Below the pieces are notes generated by a model. The model was not told the origin of the DNA, ran no database searches, and was given only the letters and a program-made list of their open reading frames with translations. A program made the translations under genes and the position numbers. Positions 13,942 through 27,239 of a stretch of DNA of 64,000 bases are shown here, in pieces (the stretch's first letter is position 1; each line of letters starts with the position of its first letter). Origin of the DNA: Lumnitzera littorea (Eukaryota > Streptophyta > Magnoliopsida > Myrtales > Combretaceae); assembly GCA_024138015.1 (NCBI GenBank), contig JAMXBB010000004.1:110004727-110068726 (forward strand). The letters run 5' to 3'.

Positions 13942-15257
13942 TGAATTCTTAATTGCACATATTTTATTTGGTGATTTTTGATAATTTCCCTTGAAATTTG
14001 AGTTTATTTTTAGATAATAATACTTAAATGAGTAAAATTTTGTTTTTTAAGTTTTGAAACAATCTACGCAAGAAAAGGAGAAGATAGAAACAAATTTTAC
14101 TCAAATTAGAGCTAAAATGAGCAAGTTATAAATGTTTAAAGATCAACATAGCTGAATGATACGCTCTATATCGTTTCTAGGCAAATTTGAAGCTAATATT
14201 CAATTGTCATAGCCTAGGATACCTATGTCATCAGTCATGTCGTTTCCAATTTTTTTTTTTTTAAAAAGAAGATAAACGTAAAGCATAGTAAAGGATACGA
14301 CCAAAAGCCACAATTGTAACCCTAGTCATGTCTTTTCCAACTGACCTATTTTTTTTAGCTCTTCATATATAAAGCCTTGTTAGGGTTTATTGAATAGAAG
14401 AACATTTTGGCATGACTTTAAGAGAGTTTTAGAAGCTAGGAACAACTAAGAAAGTGAGGAGAAGTGAAGACTTCAAGATTCAATTTTGTTTGGATTTTAT
14501 AACGATTCTTTCTATTATTTTCTATACTTTGATTTTAGATTATTATTTTAGGATGTGCAGTTATTAAAATCTTAGTATCTAGGTTTTGTGAAACCTAAAT
14601 CTATTCATATGACATGATTAGTATTGATTAATTTAATTCTTTATTATTTTCTTGATTCAATTATGTTTGTTTAGTGATTTAAGTTATTATTTCCATGAAT
14701 AATAATCTAAAATTTGATATCTTATAAGAGAATCAAGAGATTTCTTATAAGATTAAATCTAAGCATAATTGATGAGAATTATTGCAAGATTATTCTAGAA
14801 TTTCAAATTAGCATATATAGAATTCATTGTTCAATAATGTAATTTTAGGTCATGCTATTGAGAAGAGATTCTAATAAGTGATTATAAAATTAAGGTTAAT
14901 AGGCTTGAGAAAGTGATTAACTTTAATATAGAGTTCTCCCAGTGAAAAAAGATTAAAGAATAAATTATATTATGTTTAGAGAAATCACATGTTAGATCTA
15001 GAAGAAACAAGATTTAAATACAATGTTGAATCTTAAATTAATTGAATTGCTTTCTTGTAAATTCTTGAATTGCGTCTTAATTAATCTTTAAATTAGTTTG
15101 AGCAATAATTCAGATTTACTTTTTTAAGTTTCTTGAAATTTAATTTGCCAATTAGATAATAGAGACCTAGTGAGTACTAGTAGTTAAAGTCTCTAAAGAA
15201 TCGACACTTAAACTTAATCCACTTATAAACTAATAGGTGCACTTACCTAATACATCA
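13942..15257 (+). mobile_element. LTR-like insertion (probable solo LTR) inside element A
   Basis: The protease-RT reading of element A stops near 13940 and resumes near 15258. The insert starts TGAATTCTTAATTGCAC and ends ACCTAATACATCA. Its tail (an 'aatcgacact' block followed by 'aggtgcactta') resembles the 3' ends of some plant gypsy LTRs. It carries no ORF. Target duplications are not clear (ACTAA against AGTGT), so the edges could be off by several bases. Confidence 0.55.
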
Positions 15258-15459
15258 AGTGTTGATGATCAAGAAAGATGGAAGGAAGATCAAGTTGAAC
15301 CAGATGTTACTGAGTCAAGTTAACAAACTGCAGGAAAAACTTGCTCAAAGATTGAAGAAAACTCTAATTATGAGTAGAGTCGAGCTCTGAGAGGCTATTC
15401 AAGTCAACATACCGACCTTCATGTTGGTCAAGTGACTCTTAAAGTTGAGGGGTGAGGTG

Positions 15460-16141
15460 AACTACCCTTGGAAGCAAGAGAGTTGCTAAATGAATATGCT
15501 AATTTGTTTCCTGAACAGTTACTCAAGGGGTTACCCCTGTCCGAGGTATAGAGTATTGCATTAACTTAATATTCGGTGCTGCCTTGCCGAGTAAGCCAAC
15601 TTATCGGATGAGTCTTGAACAAGCTTCTGAATGACAACGACAAATCAACGAGCTATTGGAGAGAGGGTATGTAAGAGATAGTCTTAGCCTTTGTACTATT
15701 CCGGCATTCTTAGTGTTGAAAAAGGATGATACCTGACATATGTATGTTGATAGCCGAGACATGAACAAGATAACGATCAAATACCGGTATCCGATCCCCA
15801 AGTTTGAAGATATGCTGAATGAATTGAGTGGAGCTAAGATTTTTAGCAAGATTGGTCTGAAGTTTGGCTACCAACAAATTCGCATGAGGTCAAGAGATGA
15901 GTAGAAGACTGCATTCAAAACTTAGCATGAACTTTATAAGTGGATTTTTATGCCATTCAGCTTATCAAATGCCTTAAATACTTTCATGTGATTGATGAAC
16001 TATGTCATAAGAGATCTAATAAGAAAGTGTGTCATGGTATACTTTGACGATATCTTGGTATATAGTGCTAACTTGTGGAGTCATTGTGAACATCCCTATG
16101 GCGTATTGGATGTCCTCCATGCTAAGAGATTATTCGGCAAT
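15460..16141 (+). pseudogene. Reverse transcriptase of element A, first part
   Basis: In order it shows: RMSLEQASE, ELLERGYVRDSLS with AFLVLKKDD, then SRDMNKITIKYRYPIPKFED and LNELSGAKIFSKIGLKFGYQQIR. Next come the KTAFKT and MPFSLSNA segments, and then YFDDILVYS, the catalytic motif (Y-x-D-D). Several codons are now stops. The frame ends at GGC AAT (16136-16141), where LTR B2 entered; it resumes at 26455. Confidence 0.88.
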
Positions 16142-19100
16142 TGTCATGCCCTAAAGTGACAGAGTCGTAACAGTCTCACCGTGCAAATCATTATAAGATA
16201 GAAGCTGACTATATAATTGTCATCTTAGACTTGATTAACACAAGGCGTTTACGACTGATTTACTTTGAAGTAACCAGTTAATAAATTAAATAAATTGTTT
16301 ACTTATGAACTTAAGAAAAATACATACTTATATTAAAATAATCTGAGTATATTTACAAGATTTATCAACTTAACATAATCTACTTGAGTAATTCGTAAAT
16401 TAATACTAAAAACTTTATAAGTAGAATCTAAACTTGAAAATGTAATTGCACCTCAGGTTATTATCTTCGCTCCCCTAGGATCCAACAGTTGTTAGCTTTA
16501 AGGTAGATATAAGCTGCTTCTTAGCTAGCACCAGCAATAACGTCTCTAAGGAGATATGAGTAATTATAACAATGTCTCTAGAGAGATATGAGCAACCACA
16601 ACTTAGCAAGTTGGGATGGAATCTTAAAACTATACAACAAACACAAACAGGGTTATCAATCAATTTAATTAGATGTAATGCATGTTCAAAAAAATGTCAT
16701 TGCATGACATTGACATTGTTCGACCTTTCGTGAGATTAGAGAAATAGTGCCTACTCTAATCCAGGTTAAGGAGTTTTCGTTAATACAAAAGCTCACAACC
16801 AAATCTAAGCTTGTTCAATGGAGATATCGTTCCTTTCGCGATTACCTTCAAACCATTGACTTCACTCTTGCTACAACTTCTTCACCTATCAATAAGTTCA
16901 ATTAAGAATGAAGAAGGGATCAATTATGCTATCCAGCGCTATCTCTTTCGAAAGGGTCAGTATTTGGCTGAAGAGCATTAGGTCTCCCCTAATGAGTTGC
17001 TATATAGGTTCGATTTATGTTTACAAGTCATATATTTGATTGGATCCAGTTTAGGGTGTTCAATCATTTTATGCAAATTATACAATATAAGCTAAAGTAG
17101 TAAATCAAATCACATCATCAACTTAGAAATAACCACATGCACACAATCTATTATTTAACAAACACAATCAAGTATAATTTCAAGTTTTCGAGTACTACAA
17201 ATTAGTATTCTGAAATACAGTAATGTATTAATCCCAACTTACCCAATCTCCTCGCTTGCTCACTCGTGATGCGTCTCATACTGGCTATTGCTAAAAATCC
17301 CTATAATATAAATGATGTTTCATTTTTTTTACATAACTACTATAGGTTGATTTTATTCTATAATGCTTATTGTTATCTTTTTTTTTTTTAGGGTTTAATT
17401 TACTTAATTATCTAGGTTTTCAAGTCTTTTACAATTATTCTTGATTTAGATTAAGTTCAAGTTCAAGTTTGGGTTTAATCACCACATCGATTTCTAAATG
17501 AGGTTATTAACTTAGTTTTCAATTAGGAATTTTATACGTAAACCCTAAGAATTCATTTCAACTCGTAATGTGAAATTAATTACATTATTTTTAGATATCT
17601 TAAATGTTATATTTAACTCTTAACTAGTATTTTAATTCATATGATATGCTCCTTAACCTAACTTAACTATCGAATTTACTTTTGATGTGAGAAAATTTTA
17701 TATTTTTCCTATAAACACCTAAATTTAATTTTCCTACCAAATTTTATATATATTTCTATTATTACTATTATATAAATTTTAATCTAATATTTTTCTTCTC
17801 ATTCATTTCTTATACTTATATAATATGCATTATCACCTAATTTGCACATATTATACACATCTAATATCCATATCACTTCAAAGGTCATCTCTTAACACTA
17901 AATAACATTTCAAAATATCTAAATTCATCCCAAATAAGAATTTATACTTAATTATCCTAAATTACAAAATTAACTTAAAATTTACCATTTTTACCTATTA
18001 TATATTTACTACATAATACCCTAATAATTACATCTAGCACTCTAAATGCTATAAATAGCATATTTCATCAGATTTCAACTTCCTAAAATATATAATTATG
18101 CCCTAAATCAGTAATTATCTTTTTAATTATTTAATTAGCCCAAAATTACCCATTTTATACATTATTTTAAGGCTAAAAAGTTATCTAAAAATTTCAAAAA
18201 TTAATTTTTGAAAAAGGGTTTCATAACACTGTTTTAAATACCCCAACTAGCCTACACAAAATTTTTAGACTCAAAACTATACTCCTAAAGTCATTTATTT
18301 CTAAACCGAAACATACTTAGTTTTACATGATTTCTTAAACTCATCGGAATTGATGGCTCTGGCCACCATAGCCTTATCGACCAGTCCAGGCGTTATCACC
18401 ACCATGTGGTGGTGGTATCCATCCACTCCTAAGTAACCATCGAGTGGTGGTTTCTGTTATAACCCTAAAAGGGGTCCAGTAGAATTGTCTACAATTTTCA
18501 TATTACATGTGCACTCATGATACAAAAACTACATTGCAAGTCAGAGATTGCAAAACTCTAAACAGTTAATCATTAAGGTTTTCAATTTTTAATTAATTAA
18601 ATTACTATAAATAATTAGTGATTATGGATATCTAATATTCCACAGTCTACTAGAACCGTAGAAAGTAAGTATCCCCTACCGAATACTGAGATAAGGTAAA
18701 ACAACTTAATGATTTATAAGAAATACTATATTGCACATAATCTTATATAAATGTTTTTTACATCAATTGGTTTTATACCAATTATATACATTTTAATCAA
18801 TTCTAACATTATTAAACCTATTTTCGGTTTGTACTCTACTCTCATGATTTTCCTTTATCCTTATTTAAAGGAACCTACAAATGAAACTATAGGAGAATGA
18901 GCAAACTACGGCTCAGTAAATTTGTTTCTTACTGTCGAGTCTGAATTTTCGATTTTTATTTAAAATTGATTTCTCATTTTCCGATTAATACCAAACCATT
19001 AATCCTCGACTAAAGAAATTGAGAAATTCCAGTTTTTTTTATTGAAAATAATTTTTGGAGTCGTCACCTGACTGAAGTTGAGAAAAGAAAAAGAAACCGT

Positions 19101-20076
19101 AATCAATTGGGTAGATTGATATCAATTGGGTAGATTGATTACAATTTAGCTACCAGTCTTTGATTTCAATTTTAACAAAGAACTAGAGGGTTTTGAGTTC
19201 GGGAGCTAATCTATTAAACCCTAACGGATACCACTATTTATTTGCCAAAATTAGGATTATTTTTCTAATTATAATATTTAAAAAATAAATAAAAATCAAA
19301 AGAAAAAAAAAACCTAAGTTTCTACAGATTTTATCGTCGCCTCAAAAGTGCCTACTACCCGCTAGCCGGGATCAGACGATCGTAGTTCTTTCAAAAAAAT
19401 CTTTAGTGTGTTGATTTATTTTAATTTTTGAAAACCGACCGAGTTTACGTTGTTATCAATTTAGTTTTTTCAAAAAAGAAAAAAAAAAAACTCTAAAAGG
19501 GTCCTAATTCACTAAGTCTTTTATTCTATTTTATAAAAACTCTCTAAAAGCCCTATTTTTTAAAACGGGATTTCTATTTTTTATTTTTATTTATTTACAA
19601 AATAAATTTTTCTATGTGAGAAAATCCTAAAGTCATAATACTAAAAATATACCTAAGCATATAAATACATACACATATATCTATACTATATCAATAATAA
19701 TAATAAAACTATAATCAATAAGATAAAAAAAATCGTAACATAAAGAAGAAAAAGATTTTAACCAAACAAAAAAAAAAAAAAAATTTAATCGAACTTGATT
19801 GTGAAAGCTAATTTGTGCGACAACGGCTAGGATGTGCGCATGCTGATCGGTACGTCTGATTGTCGTTAGGAGGGCGACTGCGGTTTAGTGTGCGTGAAGG
19901 GGACGTTGGCTGCTGACCGTAACTGTTCCTGTTCGTGCAACAAGGCTGTCCATGGATTGGAGCTTGGTGTGGAAGGGATAGTGAAGTGAAGATGATTAAC
20001 GGCGAAGTGCAGCGATCGTCGAGGATGGCGTTGTGTTCAGGAACTTGGCATGGTGGAGTAGATGTGTTGATGGGAT

Positions 20077-20220
20077 GACCGCTAATTGGAATTGGCTTGC
20101 TATTGTCGTCTGTGTGCGGTAACGTAGCATGACCGTTGATTAGAGTTAGCTTGCTGTTATTGTCCGTGTGCAGTAACGTAGCATGACCGTTGATTGGAGT
20201 TGGCTTATTGTTGTTGTGTG
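20077..20220. repeat. 54-bp tandem repeat within D
   Basis: Units start at 20077, 20131 and 20185, each with GACCG-t/c-T(G/A)ATT followed by a conserved tail ending GTAACGTAGCAT. The third unit is partial. The period is a multiple of three, which keeps a minus-strand frame open across it. Confidence 0.85.
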
Positions 20221-20347
20221 GGCTGCTGTTCTGCTGTTGTGTGGCTGCTGTTCCGCTGCTGTTCTGCTGTTGTCCGGCTGCTGTTCCGTTGCTATTCTGT
20301 TGCTGTTCCACTGCTGTTCTGCTACTATTCTGCTGCTATTCTGCTGC
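20205..20347. repeat. CTGCTGTT-type imperfect tandem repeat within D
   Basis: Many imperfect repeats of CTGCTGTTC / CTGTTGTCCGG follow one another. They leave all three plus frames open with Leu/Cys/Val-rich translations. Low complexity explains the open frames; they are not genes. Confidence 0.85.
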
Positions 20348-21021
20348 GGGAGAGAGACGAAAGCTGTTGGCTTCTACAATGAAGAGTGCTGTAGCAGATG
20401 GTGCACTGTGGACGTTGGATTTCTGCTGTGCTCGGTTGCTACTCCACGTACTGTAATGGCGTGAAGCTGGATGATCGGTCGGCAATGACTGTGCGTGGAT
20501 GGCAGCATTCGTGGACGATTGGTCGGCAGTGACTATGCATGTAAAGTTATTGTCTCATGCAGAGGACAATGTGTAGTTCGGTGAAGTTAGGGTACAGCAA
20601 TGTCCGATCGATGCAAGTAAACGCAGCGTACGATAACTTAGCGTTGTGGGTACTATTCGGTCGTGCAGCGGGTCGCTCGGATTGGGCTACTGCGTACGAT
20701 TGGGCGTATGCAGGCGTGTGATAAAAGCATTGGGAGTGTTTGTGCGTATATATGTGTGATTAAAGTTGCTGCTGTGTTATGGAGTCGTTGGGACTTTTTT
20801 TTCTGTTTTTCTCCTTTTGTTCGGTTGTGTGAAATGCTTATATATTCTAAACCAAACCGTATCGTATTATATCATATCTAATTATATCCGATTCGTTAAT
20901 TAAATTAGATTTAAATTTAATTCAAATCTGATTTAACTAATACTCATATGATTTGATTAGATATGAATCTGATTTTCGTCTCGCTTCTGCAAAGTTAGAA
21001 AAATAAAGATATAGATGCCTA

Positions 21022-21095
21022 CAGAGACTCGAACCTATGACCTCCAACTAAATCCACCCAAATACTCCACTACTTATCCATTAAGCTGTTGGTCT
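21022..21095 (-). other. tRNA-like pol III box A/box B pair
   Basis: On the minus strand, AGCTTAATGGA (21077-21087) resembles box A and GGTTCGAGTC (21026-21035) is a consensus box B, spaced as in a tRNA gene. The flanks do not pair as an acceptor stem, so it is not an intact tRNA. It may be a SINE head or a tRNA-derived part of LTR D. Confidence 0.5.
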
Positions 21096-22499
21096 GTGTC
21101 TTAACATTCATTACAATTAAATTATATTTAAACTATCTGAATCCCTAAAATAAAATTTTCAACTAAACTAAAACTAATACTAAAACTAATTATTCCTAAT
21201 ATATTGCTTCCTAAAAAATCTACGAAATCTTTATAATTTTTCCTTTTCTTATTTTTTTGGTATTTTCATTATTTGTTAATTTTTATTCTTTTCTTATTTT
21301 TATTTATTTTCTTTTAATTAGGACCCTTTTTGTAAAAATAAAAATTATAGGCAAAAATTAGGTGTCTACACTTACTATTACCTTTCAAACAAGTTGTCAA
21401 TCATTATTAGCACCTATGTAATCTATCTACATACGAAATGAATGCAAGTAATATATCCATAGGAGTTTGAAACTATGGAAATTGGAAGATATAAATTTAC
21501 ATCGTCTACACGTCGATTTTTCCTCCGTACTTACCCACACAATTTATCTCACCTTAACTACATGAGGCTACCTGGGGGGTACGTCCCACCAAATGATATT
21601 CGACTATTACCCTAATCCGAGAAACAACAATCAATATAAATGGAGCCCAACTAGAGCCATCCATCAAACATATCCAAAGCTCCATAGGCACAAATATGCA
21701 AATCCTCTTACAATAAATTAAAGATACTATGCTAACTTTACCTAAAGGATAAAATATTATTTATAAGCATTACGAGTCCTCACAGAAATAATACAAAATA
21801 TAGTTAAGATTAGAAAAATGTTTTCTAAAAATACTTTTCTAAAAAAAATAACTATAAAGTTAACACTCACCATTAGTATACCAATTGGAGCATAGACATG
21901 CGATAGATATAACTAATCATTTTAGTTGAATAGTTATATTTACCAATATTAGAAAGTGATTACATGGATGATAACACATAAAATAATTAATCATTTAATT
22001 AAATAATCAGTATCAACCAACAAGTAGTATATAAATAACAAATAGTAAGTAGATAACAAATCATAAGGACTCCCTCACTTGGGTTAATGCTCATTATCCC
22101 AACCTTTGGGATTTTCAGTTCTTGATAATTGGATATATAAAAGATAAATAAATCCATAAGTATTATGAGAAACTAAATTTATCGATTAATTAACTATCTA
22201 TCATTATTTACCTAGTTTTCCATTATAACCCATGCATAGTATGAACATACTTTAACTTAAATCTTTTACCTATTTTTTTTTTTTTTGTTTTTCATAGATT
22301 TTTAATCGTGTACAACTTTTTTGTTTTAACTCTGATTTTATGAATTTATAGTCTATTTTTATCGTTTTCAAATATACATTCTCATAACGAGATCCGTTTT
22401 GGACGTTGAAACCTATAATTTCGATTACAATATAAACATATTATAAATTTTATTATTTTAGCTAAAATAATATAAAATGGTATTTTAATCTTTTCTTTG

Positions 22500-22970
22500 C
22501 ATATTTTTTATTTAATAAATATCTAATTCTTATATTTTACAATTTCCTTATTTTAGTATTATGATATAGTATATGTATAGTATTTATGTGTACCCATATA
22601 CTTAGATTATACTATACTATTAATATACATATTTCATGCATACATGTATACTTCTGTATTATGATAACATAATTATACTACACCACATATATTATATGTA
22701 TGAGTATATAATTGTATTTTTGTATTTTATAATATATATATATGGCTATGTTTACATAAATATATATTAAAAATACTTAATTTGCATAATATTATATACA
22801 AATACATATACATGCACTATCATGTCCATAGATATATATTTTGAAAATACATAGTAAAATACTATTATATACATATGTACACACCTACATATATATACCA
22901 AACATATACTCTATTTTACTTATATTATACTATACTAATATTTTGTACTTTATAAATATATGTACATAAA

Positions 22971-23002
<32 letters not shown>

Positions 23003-23230
23003 TGGTAGCATGTTGTACATAGTTATATGTAATAAAAATAAACAAACATAAATATACACATGATATACACATATCTATATATCTATATATATACATAGTA
23101 AGTACAAAATGTATGGATACATGAATATACTTTATTATTTGTACATGGACACTTAATCTTAATACAAGAAAATTACAAAATGAAAATTCATTGTAAATAC
23201 AATATTCCTAAATACATATATTTCTACTAA
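22500..23230. repeat. AT-rich microsatellite tract in C2
   Basis: Long runs of TA/ATAC-type repeats occur, including an uninterrupted TA run around 22975-22998. The matching part of C1 is much shorter. Confidence 0.8.
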
Positions 23231-23729
23231 CTACATATACACATAAAGTATATACAAATTAACAAAATACATACTCCAAAAGGCTAATAAATTGCTCTTT
23301 CTTCTTCTTCTTGATTTGTTTGTGAACTCTTGAAAGTAAAAGGAAATAAAAGGGAACAAATTTAGAAGCTTCCCGGTTGGAAAAAGGGAAGAAATATATG
23401 GGATTTTTTTTCTTGTTTTGTGTCGGTAAAAAAATATATGTAGGTTTGCTTTTGTTTTAGGTTTCCAAACTTGTTGGATGAGAAAAGAAAAAAGAAGAAG
23501 AAAGAACAGCAATTGATGTGAGTAGAACTAAGAGAAAAGAAAAACAAAATTCAAGGTAAGAGATAATCATTAAGATGATAAGACAAGGCTTTATCCTTTT
23601 GCTTGCCACGTCCCACAATTTCTAGAATTCTCGGTAGACATGTGAAGCTCAATTAGTGGAAAAGAAAAGAAAATTAAGATGAAAAGTTAGGAATTTCTAA
23701 ATATAAATCATAAAATATTAATTAATAAT

Positions 23730-25284
23730 TGTTAGACCCAGTAAGATATCAAGAGGGTAGGTGAATTGATATCTTTTTGCAAAAATTAAAATTTATGAGT
23801 AAATCCCTCTAAATATCTTTAATGGCGTAAGTAATTGAAAATTGATTGTTAACTCAAAGAAAAATTAATAATAACAATTAAAAAGAAAAGAAGATAAGGA
23901 ATAAAAAGATCAGGCAACTAATTTTATAGAGTTTCGACCTTTTGCCTACTACTTTCTTTTAACTCTATTGCTGGGGACTCGATCCTCCTTATCGATGTCG
24001 TTTCACTAGTCCAAACTTTTCAATAAGCAAAAATCAATGAGAAATTACAAGGATATCCAATCTTTTTCTTTGTTCTATCTCATTAGCTTCTTTTTAAACT
24101 AAACAAAGGACTCAGAAAACTTCCTAATCATCTCACACTCAAGATACAATGTCAATAATATTTACAACAAAATTGAAACAATACAAACAAATAGCTTTTT
24201 ACAAGTTTCACACTAAATCAATAACAATAAAATAATAAAGCTGTTTTTTCTCAATTTCTGACATAGTTTTTGACAATCTACTCAAGAATATTTTTAACTT
24301 CAAGTCTGATAATGCGGTTCTCCTTTGATGAGCAAAGACTTCAAATTAAGTAGACCCTCATATAACAGTTAGAAATGGCTATTTCCAGATTTTTCTTCAT
24401 AATATCTTTGTTTAAATAAAATCAGTTTTGATATTGTAGAAGTATCCCATGAAGATAGGAACCAAATATTGAAATTCAAAAATTTCAAACTAAGTTGTTC
24501 TAGATTTGTTCCTTTGCCAAGCTTGTGTAATTCGAATTTTGTTGCATGTAATGATAAGTTCCATTCCTCTATTGTCTTCATGAAAATTCAAATATTTTAA
24601 ATGATGAGGATGAGGAGATAAAGATAAATCCAACATCACTTATCTTAATTTTCGTGAATAAATCTTCTTCTTAATTCAATATCTTTATTTGGATGTTGTA
24701 AAAACAAATCCCATAAGAAATCTGGTTGGATTACATAAGAATATTCAAGCTTATCTGCAAGATATATTCAAGTTAAAAAAAAAAAAAAACTTGAATCCAA
24801 GAAACCTATATCAGAATCCTCTTCCAATTAATGTCCTTACTATGTTTCAAACCTTGAGCAATTCTAACCGTGATTGTCAAAAAACTTACTGTTGTGAATT
24901 TTAATAACTCAATTTTTCAAATCTAATTCTTAAGTATCTTTTAACTTAAATCCCCATGGACTTAACCAACTTTAGTGGAACAAAATTGAATATATTACCT
25001 AAATATACTCAATAAGGTAGAGCTAGGTCTTCTAGCACATTTATTTAACTTAATTTGTTTAATTAAAACAACTTAGAAACAACAGTTGAAGATATTTCCA
25101 AACGCATATAGTAATGTTTTGATATTTGCTAATATACATTCTGACTTACTAATATATATTGTGTTATACATTCTAATAAGTTCAAACTTACTTTCTTATA
25201 AACACCTTATATACTTAAAAATCTTGTTAAGTTCATATATATGTTTTTGTTATCATCAAAATATATTAAGGGAAAAACTCAACA
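23730..25284 (+). mobile_element. Solo LTR-like insertion F
   Basis: It starts TGTTAGACCCAGTAAG and ends AAAACTCAACA. A perfect 5-bp duplication ATAAT lies at 23725-23729 and 25285-25289. The start is like that of some plant copia-type LTRs; this family call is from memory. The length is 1555 bp, with no coding domain. Confidence 0.75.
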
Positions 25285-26454
25285 ATAATTATTATTTGAA
25301 CCTTAATAATAAAATTTATTAATTAAATAGTTACCCGTTATGTTTATAATATTTACGAGTTATTTCAACGTGCTCGTTAACAATTTTACGTAATTCCACG
25401 TATTATTTGATAATTATGTTCGACTAAGGTTTTATTATTTATTAGGTAAATTTAATCATTTTATAAGTTTAAAGTTATAGTTGTAGAGTTTTTATCAAGT
25501 TCAAGTTTAATTTCGAGTATTTACGCGTATATAAGATTTAGGGTTTTCGTATGCGATTTAAGTTTCGAACAAAATTTTAGGGTTTATATTACTTATAATA
25601 TATTTAATTTTATAATTTAATAAAATTTTTATCTTATTTGGCCTTATCGACTTATGTAGTTATCTATAGTACTAGGGTTCTATCATACTCTCAAATAGTT
25701 AAATTTACGGGGTTTACAGTTTCCTTCTAAGGCTCTAATTGCACACTAATTTTCTAAATTTTTGTAAATTGGCTTTCTCCTCTTTTCTCTCCTCTTCCTA
25801 ATTTTTTTTTTATTCCAAACTATCCAAAATGAGGAGTGAGAGTGATTTTCGGAATTTAGAGGGCTGCTTAGATTTTTTTGCATTAAATTTTGAGTTGATA
25901 TTGAACTTATCTTATCATATTTCTACTTTCTATTTGTTGAATTTTAATTGGTTAATTTTGTTTCTTTTATTTCCAAGCTGCCATGACCTCATTCTAGACA
26001 TTTCCATATGTTTTCATAATTTTCTTGATTTTTCTTTAATTATTCATGCATTTTCTTTAATTAATTAACATTATTTTAGCCTATTTCACGTATTTTAAAT
26101 AATTACACGTATTTCTACCTATATGTAAATACATATATGGTATAAATAAATAGTTTGAAATATTATTTAAGTTATTTTATGATTTTTAGTGTACATATAA
26201 TTTATTTCAATCGATTCGTTAGTTATCGAAATTCATTCTAAGTGTTCCGATAAATAACGAAAAATTTTCATAAAATTCAATATTATATTAATTAATCATT
26301 TTATTACTTATTTTCCTAAATTCAAATTTATATGATAACTTTTACTAATAATCTTGCTTCATTATAAAATTTGGACTGGATTAGATAATTTGTTTAATTG
26401 CCCTAAATTCTACAAACTGAACCCTAAATATCTAATTATGAGTCTTACAATAAT

Positions 26455-27140
26455 CTTAAGAAATGTTACTTTTGTTAGGAGGAAGTGGTATTTTTAAGCT
26501 ATATAGTAAGTGGAGAAGGTTTACAAGTAGATAACAAGAAAATCCAAGCAATCGTCAAGTGGTCGACTCCTACTACTTGTGTCGAGGTAAGAGGTTTTCG
26601 CGGATTGTCTTCCTTTTACAGAAGATTCATAAGGAATTCAGCACCCTCGCTGCACCCCTTACTAAGCTGACAAAAAAGAACACCGACTTTAGATAGAGAG
26701 AAAAGAAAGAGAGAAACTTTGTCGAGGTGAAGGAAAGATTGACCTCCGCACTTGTACTATCTTTGCCTAACTTTGAGAAAGTATTTAAGCTAGAATATGA
26801 CATGTCAAGCATTGGGATAGGTGCTTTCTTAATGTAGGAAGGCCGACCAATTGCTTACCATAGTAAGAAGCTCATAAGACCTCGACTAAACTACTTTGCA
26901 TATGACAAAGAACTTTTAGCATTAATCCGAGCACTCCAAGTATGATAGCATTACCTATTACTGAGAGAATTTATCATCTATATTAACCATGAGTCTTTGA
27001 GGTATCTCCGAAGTCAAGCCAAGTTGTTAAAGTGGCAAGTGAGTTAGGTTGAATTTCTTAAGGGATTCAATTTTGTCATCAAGTATAAGCAACGAAAGAG
27101 TAATGTAGTTACAAATGCTCTTTCAAAGAGACATGCGCTC
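26455..27140 (+). pseudogene. Reverse transcriptase end and RNase H of element A
   Basis: After the B2 insertion the frame continues LKKCYFC, then VVFLSYIVSGEGLQVD, VRGFRGLSSFYRRFI and LTKLTKK. RNase H follows: KLEYDMSSIGIGAFL with RPIAYHSKKL, then the YDKELLALIRAL, INHESLRYL, LLKWQ and NVVTNALSKR segments. Stops and a frameshift near 26660 inactivate it. Confidence 0.85.
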
Positions 27141-27239
27141 TTGATCAAACTGCAAACCCGATTGTTTGGGTTTGTAAGTTTCAAGAAACAATATTTTGAG
27201 GATCCACACTTTGTACCCATACTTAGGTGTTGTGCAGAT

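Larger units (their letters stand above)
18933..21370 (+). mobile_element. Solo LTR-like insertion D
   Basis: It starts TGTCGAGTCTGAATTTTCG and ends TTAGGTGTCTACA. A perfect 5-bp duplication CTTAC lies at 18928-18932 and 21371-21375. Taking it out rejoins LTR C2 in register with C1. The length is 2438 bp. The middle (19800-20830) is strikingly GC-richer than its surroundings and repeat-bearing. It has open frames of 60-167 codons, but no known domain; the longest (minus strand, 19808-20311) starts with GTG and is Gln/Asn/Ser-rich from the repeats. No gag or pol. Confidence 0.85.
18455..25718 (+). mobile_element. Solo LTR, family C (copy C2), split by D and F
   Basis: It starts TGTTATAACCCTAAAAGG and ends GGGGTTTACA. 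A perfect 5-bp target duplication GTTTC lies at 18450-18454 and 25719-25723. Removing D and F with their duplications leaves about 3.26 kb. The flanking halves of B2 rejoin in register with B3 (GTGGTGGTTTC then CTTCTAAGG). It is about 0.5 kb longer than C1, at least partly because of AT microsatellite growth around 22500-23230. No ORF of its own. Confidence 0.88.
16142..26449 (+). mobile_element. Solo LTR, family B (copy B2), split by C2
   Basis: Its two pieces, 16142-18454 and 25724-26449, total about 3.04 kb. This agrees with B3 (about 3.08 kb). It starts TGTCATGCCCTAAAG and ends GAGTCTTACA. The flanks are GCAAT (16137-16141) and ATAAT (26450-26454), a target duplication in which two bases have drifted. 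The uninterrupted frame of element A (Gly-Asn then Leu-Lys-Lys-Cys) shows exactly what was split. No internal coding region is present, so only the LTR remains. Confidence 0.85.

Noticed and set aside
19808..20311. 167-codon minus-strand open frame, Gln/Asn/Ser-rich
   Set aside because: It starts with GTG, lies within LTR D and is kept open by tandem repeats whose period is a multiple of three. No domain.
20183..20464. Overlapping plus-strand frames rich in Leu, Cys and Val
   Set aside because: Product of the CTGCTGTT-type repeat; all three frames are open, which is a low-complexity effect.
21022..21095. Intact tRNA gene on the minus strand
   Set aside because: Box A and box B are present, but the flanks do not form an acceptor stem and no proper anticodon arm could be drawn.
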